The position numbers were made by a program, and so were the translations under genes. A model generated the notes under the pieces. The model worked only from the letters and a program-made list of their open reading frames with translations, had not been told where the DNA came from and made no database searches. A DNA stretch of 8,534 nucleotides from an uncultured bacterium (GTDB lineage Bacteria > Methylomirabilota > Methylomirabilia > Rokubacteriales > CSP1-6), in contig CAMLFJ010000107.1 of NCBI GenBank assembly GCA_946479205.1, positions 1 through 8,534 on the forward strand, in the 5' to 3' direction. Positions 5,149 through 8,534 of the stretch are shown here, in pieces; the stretch's first letter is position 1; every line of letters begins with the position of its first letter.

Positions 5149-6567
5149 TCAGCGGTGGGTGCGGAGGAACCGGAGGAAGTCGCGGCCCTCGGCGAGGCGG
5201 CGCTTCATGACCCGGCGGTCGCGCAGCATCTCGGCGCCGAGGGAGAGCATCTTGCGGGGGCGGAAGTAGAAGCGGCGGTAGAACTGGTCCACCGAGCGGA
5301 AGATCTCGGGGCTCGAGAGGTGCGGGTAGCCGATGGCGCTCACCTGCACCCCGGCGCCGTCCACCAGCTCGTCGGACTCGAGCCAGCCGTTGCGCTGCGC
5401 TTCCTCGTAGAGCGCGGTGCCCGGATAGGGCGCGGCCAGCGAGACCTGGATGGTGCCCGGATCGATCTCGGTGGCGAAGCGGATGGTCTCCGCGATGGTC
5501 TCGCGGGTCTCCCCGGGCAGACCCAGGATGAAGGTGCCGTGAATCGCGATGCCGAGCGACTTGGCGTCGCGGGTGAACCGGCGCGCCGCGTCGAGGCGCA
5601 CCCCCTTCTTGACGTTGTTCAGGATGGCCTGGTTGCCCGACTCGTAGCCCACCAGCAGGAGCCGGAGCCCGTTGTCCTTGAGCACCTTGAGCGTCGCGTA
5701 GGGCACGTTGGCCTTGGCGTTGACCGACCAGGTGATGCCGAGCGGACCCAGCCGCTTCGCGATGACCTCGGCGCGGGGCAGGTCGTCGGTGAACGTGTCG
5801 TCGTCGAAGAAGAACTCGCGCACCTGCGGGAACATTCGCGCGGCCTGCGCCATCTCCTCGGCCACGTGCTCGGGGCTGCGGGTGCGGTAGCGTTGTCCGC
5901 CCACCGTCTGCGGCCAGAGGCAGAAGGTGCACTTGGAGCGGCAGCCGCGCCCGGTGTAGAGCGACACGTACGGATGCTGGAGGTAGCCGATCGCGTAGTG
6001 CTCGACGGTCAGGTCGCGCTTGTAGACCGGGGTCACGAACGGCAGCGCGTCCATGTTCTCGAGCGTCGGGCGCTCCGGGGTGTGCTCCACGTGTCCGTTC
6101 ACCCGGTAGGAGAGTCCTTGCACGTCCGCGAAGCGCCGGCCCTGGGCCACCTCCTGGATCGTGAAGTCGAACTCGTTCCGGGCCACGAAGGAGAGCGCGG
6201 CGCTCGCCCGGAGCGAGACCTCCGGAGCCACCGCCACCGCCGCGCCCACCAGGCCGATGACGAGCGACGGGTTCTCGGCCTTGAGCGCCTCCGCCACGCG
6301 CACGTCGGAGGCGAACGAGGGCGTGCTGGTGTGCATGACGCAGAGGTCGTAGCTCCGGGCCAGCGGCAGCACGTCGGCCACCGTGAGGCCGTCGGGCGGC
6401 GCGTCCACGAGCCGCGAGCCCGGCACCAGCGCGGCGGGCTGGGCCAGCCAGGTCGGATACCAGAAGGACCGGATCTCGCGCTTGGCCTGGTAGCGTGAGC
6501 CGGCGCCCCCGTCGAAGCCGGCTACCGCGGGCGGGTGGAGGAACAGCGTGCGCTGGTAGTCGGTCAC
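5149..6567 (-). CDS. hpnJ: Hopanoid biosynthesis radical SAM protein HpnJ
   Basis: This 472-residue radical SAM enzyme matches HpnJ in length and in its distinctive N-terminal signature FDGGAGSRYQAKREIRSF (residues 18-35), followed by WYPTWLAQPAA. In Burkholderia, HpnJ works with HpnI and HpnK and is implicated in converting bacteriohopanetetrol glucosamine to the cyclitol ether, a ring contraction on hopanoid lipids. Residues of about 55-150 look like a B12-binding-type Rossmann domain, but the cobalamin DxHxxG motif is not visible. The iron-sulfur cluster motif CRSKCTFC supplies Cys209, Cys213 and Cys216. The radical SAM barrel follows, with GYES at 307-310 and GLPGET at 349-354, and a basic C-terminal tail. 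The GTG start at 6567 overlaps the DedA stop as GTGA, with AAGGG close upstream. No hpnI or hpnK is visible, but the operon continues off the right edge. Other radical SAM lipid enzymes are the main alternative. Confidence 0.85.
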   Translation of the reverse strand: MTDYQRTLFLHPPAVAGFDGGAGSRYQAKREIRSFWYPTWLAQPAALVPGSRLVDAPPDGLTVADVLPLARSYDLCVMHTSTPSFASDVRVAEALKAENPSLVIGLVGAAVAVAPEVSLRASAALSFVARNEFDFTIQEVAQGRRFADVQGLSYRVNGHVEHTPERPTLENMDALPFVTPVYKRDLTVEHYAIGYLQHPYVSLYTGRGCRSKCTFCLWPQTVGGQRYRTRSPEHVAEEMAQAARMFPQVREFFFDDDTFTDDLPRAEVIAKRLGPLGITWSVNAKANVPYATLKVLKDNGLRLLLVGYESGNQAILNNVKKGVRLDAARRFTRDAKSLGIAIHGTFILGLPGETRETIAETIRFATEIDPGTIQVSLAAPYPGTALYEEAQRNGWLESDELVDGAGVQVSAIGYPHLSSPEIFRSVDQFYRRFYFRPRKMLSLGAEMLRDRRVMKRRLAEGRDFLRFLRTHR

Positions 6568-7175
6568 GATCCCTTCACGATACCACGCTCACCGCGGCGG
6601 CGGCGCCGCCACAGCACCAGCAGCCATCCCGCCGCGAGCAGCAGCACCGCGCCGCCGATCCAGAGCTGCATCTCGTGCAGGCGCGCGAGCGCCACCGCCA
6701 CCGAGTCCGCGACCGCGTAGGCGATGCCGAACGCGAGCGGCACGCTCAGCAGCACCGCGGCCATGTCCACCAGGAGGAAGCGTGGAAACGGGACCCGCAC
6801 CAGCCCCGCGGTCAGGAAGGCGGCCGCGCGCAGGCCCATGACGAGCCGGGCCATGATCACGAACTTGAGCCCGTGGCGATGGTAGGCCTCCATGACGCGG
6901 GCCTCCCGCTCCGGAGTCAGGATCCGCCGCGCGGCCGGCCACTCGAGGATGCGCCGGCCGAAGTGCCGGCCCACCCCGTAGAGCAGCATGTCCCCGGCCA
7001 GCACGCCGCCCAGGCAGGACAGGAGCGCGCCCCACCAGTGCATCACCTCCCACCGCGACATCATCGCCGCGATCACGATGGGCAGCTCCTCCGGGATCGG
7101 CACGCCCAGCCCGGTGGCGAGGAGAACGAGGAACACGCCCGGATAGCTGAACTTGATGATCAGATCGATCAGCAT
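6564..7175 (-). CDS. DedA-family (SNARE-associated) membrane protein
   Basis: This 203-residue polytopic inner-membrane protein belongs to the DedA/VTT family. Members include transporters or flippases that recycle undecaprenyl phosphate, and others needed for membrane energetics and drug resistance. Typical landmarks are VPIPEELP (residues 25-32, acidic Glu29/Glu30), the re-entrant-loop region GDMLLYGVGRHFG (61-73, Asp62) and the motif IMARLVMGLR (107-116, Arg110 and Arg116). Equivalent acidic and arginine residues are essential in characterised DedA proteins. The final helix (about 171-189) ends in a strongly basic cytoplasmic tail. The ATG at 7175 shares its A with the TGA stop of the upstream glycosyltransferase (TGATG) and lacks a good ribosome binding site, so translation is likely coupled. 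Its pairing with a polyprenyl-phosphate-sugar-dependent glycosyltransferase suggests recycling of the lipid carrier. The exact substrate is unknown. Confidence 0.9.
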   Translation of the reverse strand: MLIDLIIKFSYPGVFLVLLATGLGVPIPEELPIVIAAMMSRWEVMHWWGALLSCLGGVLAGDMLLYGVGRHFGRRILEWPAARRILTPEREARVMEAYHRHGLKFVIMARLVMGLRAAAFLTAGLVRVPFPRFLLVDMAAVLLSVPLAFGIAYAVADSVAVALARLHEMQLWIGGAVLLLAAGWLLVLWRRRRRGERGIVKGS

Positions 7176-8534
7176 CAGCGCGAGCCCGGTTCCGCCTCGG
7201 GGGCGCGGCCGTAGAGCCAGCGGCCGTTGTGGGCGAAGAGCAGCCGGGCGCTCCGCGGCGGCAGCGAGCCCACGATGCTCCGCGCGGGCTCGCGCGTGGT
7301 GAGCAGGTAGGGGGGCCGCGCGGAGGCCCAGGCCTCGGCGAAGCGCGGGGCGGTCCAGAAGGTCCCCGTCGCGTCCGCGAAGGTGGCGCCGATGCCGAGC
7401 ACGCTGCGGGCCGCGTCGAGGAGGACCGGCCGGTGTCCCGAGTAGAACTCCACCGCGCCCGCGTTCTCGATGGGTCCCTCGAGGACGAGGAGGTCGCCGG
7501 GCCCGAGCCGGGCCCGGATCTCCGCGGCCATCACGGTGACCGCGCGGGCGGTCGACGTCACTGCGAGCCCGATCGCCACCACCGGCACCAGCAGGACCAT
7601 CACCGCGGCCACCGTCCAGGCGCCCAGGCGCGCCGAGCGTCGCACCGCCGCGGCCCCGAGGACCGCGGCGCCCGCGAGCAGCACCCCGGCCGTCCACGCC
7701 ACCAGCGGCTGCAGCGACGACCAGGCGGGATAGGGCGAGGGCTGTCCCAGCGCGGCCTCCTTCCGCGAGTAGACGTCGGAAACGCCGAACACCGCCTCGG
7801 TGAAGATCCGGCCGTCCCCGACCGCGGCCCAGGCGCAGCCCGCGCCGGCGAGCGCGAAGAGGACGAGGTGCGCCGCGATCAACCCGCGGGGCCGCGGGGC
7901 CGCGTCGCGCCAGGCGCGCGCCGCGAGCAGGGCCAGCGCGGGATAGGCGGGCAGGCCGTAGTGCGGCAGCTTGAACGGCGAGACCGTGAAGAAGGCGAGC
8001 ACCCCCACCCCCCACAGGGCGAGGGCCACCCACGGCAGCTCCGCGGGATCGCGCCACGCGCGCGCGCGAACGAGCGCGCCCACCGCCACCGCGGCGGCGA
8101 GGATCCATGGAAAGGCGCCGAAGCCCGCCGCGGTGAGGAACTCGAGCGCGGAGAGCGGCACGTCCTCGTCGGGGAACTGCCGCATGCGCGCGACGTTCAG
8201 CACGTGGTTGTCGACCACCGTGTACCAGAGGAACGCGGGCTCGGTCATCGCGGCCACCGCGTACCAGCCGAAGCCGATGACGACCACGAGGGCCCAACCG
8301 AGCGGCGGCAGCCACCCACGCACCGGCCGCAGCCGCCCCGCCAGCCCCGCCGCGATCCCGATGGCCACGAGCGGTCCGATCAGTCCGAGCGGATCCTTCG
8401 CCAGCGCGGCCGTCCCCAGCGCCGCGCCGCCGACGAGACTCCAGGCCGGGGCCCGCCGGCCGAGCGCCAGCAACAACCCGGTGAAGCCCCAGGCGATCGC
8501 GGCCAGGAACAGGGTCTCCGGCCGCACGTACCGC
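7175..8534 (-). CDS. ArnT/PMT-type glycosyltransferase (GT39), 5' end outside the window
   Basis: The visible 452 residues are the C-terminal part of a large polytopic membrane protein. The frame stays open to the window edge (RYVRPETLF at the very start), so the N-terminal helices and the catalytic aspartate loop are missing from view. The sequence shows about eight hydrophobic segments. It has GTAALAKDP at about 40-48, a charged segment with NHVLNVARMRQFPDED, and the strongly typical FFTVSPFKLPHYGLPAYPALALL at about 181-203. The last of these matches the helix in ArnT and protein O-mannosyltransferase relatives. A soluble C-terminal domain of about 120 residues follows. Such enzymes transfer a sugar from a polyprenyl-phosphate donor to lipid A, other lipids or proteins on the outer face of the inner membrane. 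Here, first in the visible operon and before DedA and hpnJ, a lipid acceptor is a reasonable inference. The GTG at 8527 is internal, not the start. Confidence 0.85.
   Translation of the reverse strand, partial: RYVRPETLFLAAIAWGFTGLLLALGRRAPAWSLVGGAALGTAALAKDPLGLIGPLVAIGIAAGLAGRLRPVRGWLPPLGWALVVVIGFGWYAVAAMTEPAFLWYTVVDNHVLNVARMRQFPDEDVPLSALEFLTAAGFGAFPWILAAAVAVGALVRARAWRDPAELPWVALALWGVGVLAFFTVSPFKLPHYGLPAYPALALLAARAWRDAAPRPRGLIAAHLVLFALAGAGCAWAAVGDGRIFTEAVFGVSDVYSRKEAALGQPSPYPAWSSLQPLVAWTAGVLLAGAAVLGAAAVRRSARLGAWTVAAVMVLLVPVVAIGLAVTSTARAVTVMAAEIRARLGPGDLLVLEGPIENAGAVEFYSGHRPVLLDAARSVLGIGATFADATGTFWTAPRFAEAWASARPPYLLTTREPARSIVGSLPPRSARLLFAHNGRWLYGRAPEAEPGSR

Noticed and set aside
3689..5269. 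A 526-codon + strand open frame opposite serA
   Set aside because: It is an antisense shadow: its composition is H/R/G/P/A/L-rich with no recognisable domain, while the minus strand encodes a complete SerA with all catalytic motifs. Long spurious frames are expected at this GC content.
5147..5932. A 262-residue N-terminal extension of SerA in the same frame
   Set aside because: The extension is arginine/proline-rich shadow of hpnJ. SerA homology begins exactly at the ATG at 5146.
5155..6498. A 447-codon + strand open frame opposite hpnJ
   Set aside because: It lies entirely within hpnJ on the other strand, has low-complexity arginine/glycine/histidine-rich composition, and shows no motif.
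8057..8068. Alternating CG run of about 12 bases
   Set aside because: It encodes Ala/Arg codons within the glycosyltransferase and is ordinary for such GC-rich coding DNA. No repeat or site is implied.
7176..8315. Upstream extension of the DedA frame
   Set aside because: It is the shifted frame of the GT39 glycosyltransferase. DedA homology starts at the ATG at 7175, which overlaps the preceding stop.

Overview
This is an 8.5 kb stretch of very GC-rich, densely coding bacterial chromosome. It carries no mobile elements, CRISPR arrays or RNA genes that I can recognise, and no gap without a gene exceeds about 100 bases. The GC bias, the hopanoid-type radical SAM protein and the gene mix suggest an uncultivated soil or groundwater lineage such as Rokubacteria/Methylomirabilota or a deltaproteobacterium. 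That taxonomic guess is an impression and was not tested.

Left part (1-2689). A complete glucose-6-phosphate dehydrogenase gene (zwf) runs on the + strand, a few bases after what may be the end of another + strand gene. It converges on a small minus-strand lipoprotein gene, with a perfect 10-bp hairpin spanning the zwf stop codon. The lipoprotein gene diverges from a + strand DUF218 (YdcF/SanA-like) membrane-anchored protein. The 72-bp spacer between them holds a strong ribosome binding site and a candidate promoter for the lipoprotein.

Middle (2697-3134). A minus-strand gene encodes a small protein resembling dimeric alpha/beta-barrel (EthD-like) proteins. It contains a striking 14-bp perfect inverted repeat inside its coding sequence. 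Upstream of it is an 81-bp gap that contains a GC-rich palindrome of the dispersed extragenic (REP-like) type.

Right part (3135-8534). Five minus-strand genes are fused into one tight operon. In transcription order they are an ArnT/PMT-type glycosyltransferase (GT39, cut by the window edge), a DedA-family membrane protein, HpnJ (hopanoid radical SAM), SerA (D-3-phosphoglycerate dehydrogenase with a C-terminal ACT domain) and a stand-alone phosphomannose-isomerase type II cupin. Junctions are TGATG, GTGA, a 2-nt gap and GTGA, so translation is probably coupled throughout. HpnJ is associated with converting a glucosamine head group on bacteriohopanetetrol to the cyclitol ether. The GT39 enzyme and the DedA protein would fit the transfer of sugars from a polyprenyl-phosphate carrier and the recycling of that carrier. 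I infer a membrane-lipid/sugar-decoration operon into which a serine biosynthesis gene has been placed. No clearly new system is evident. The most unusual signals are the operon composition and the intragenic inverted repeat.
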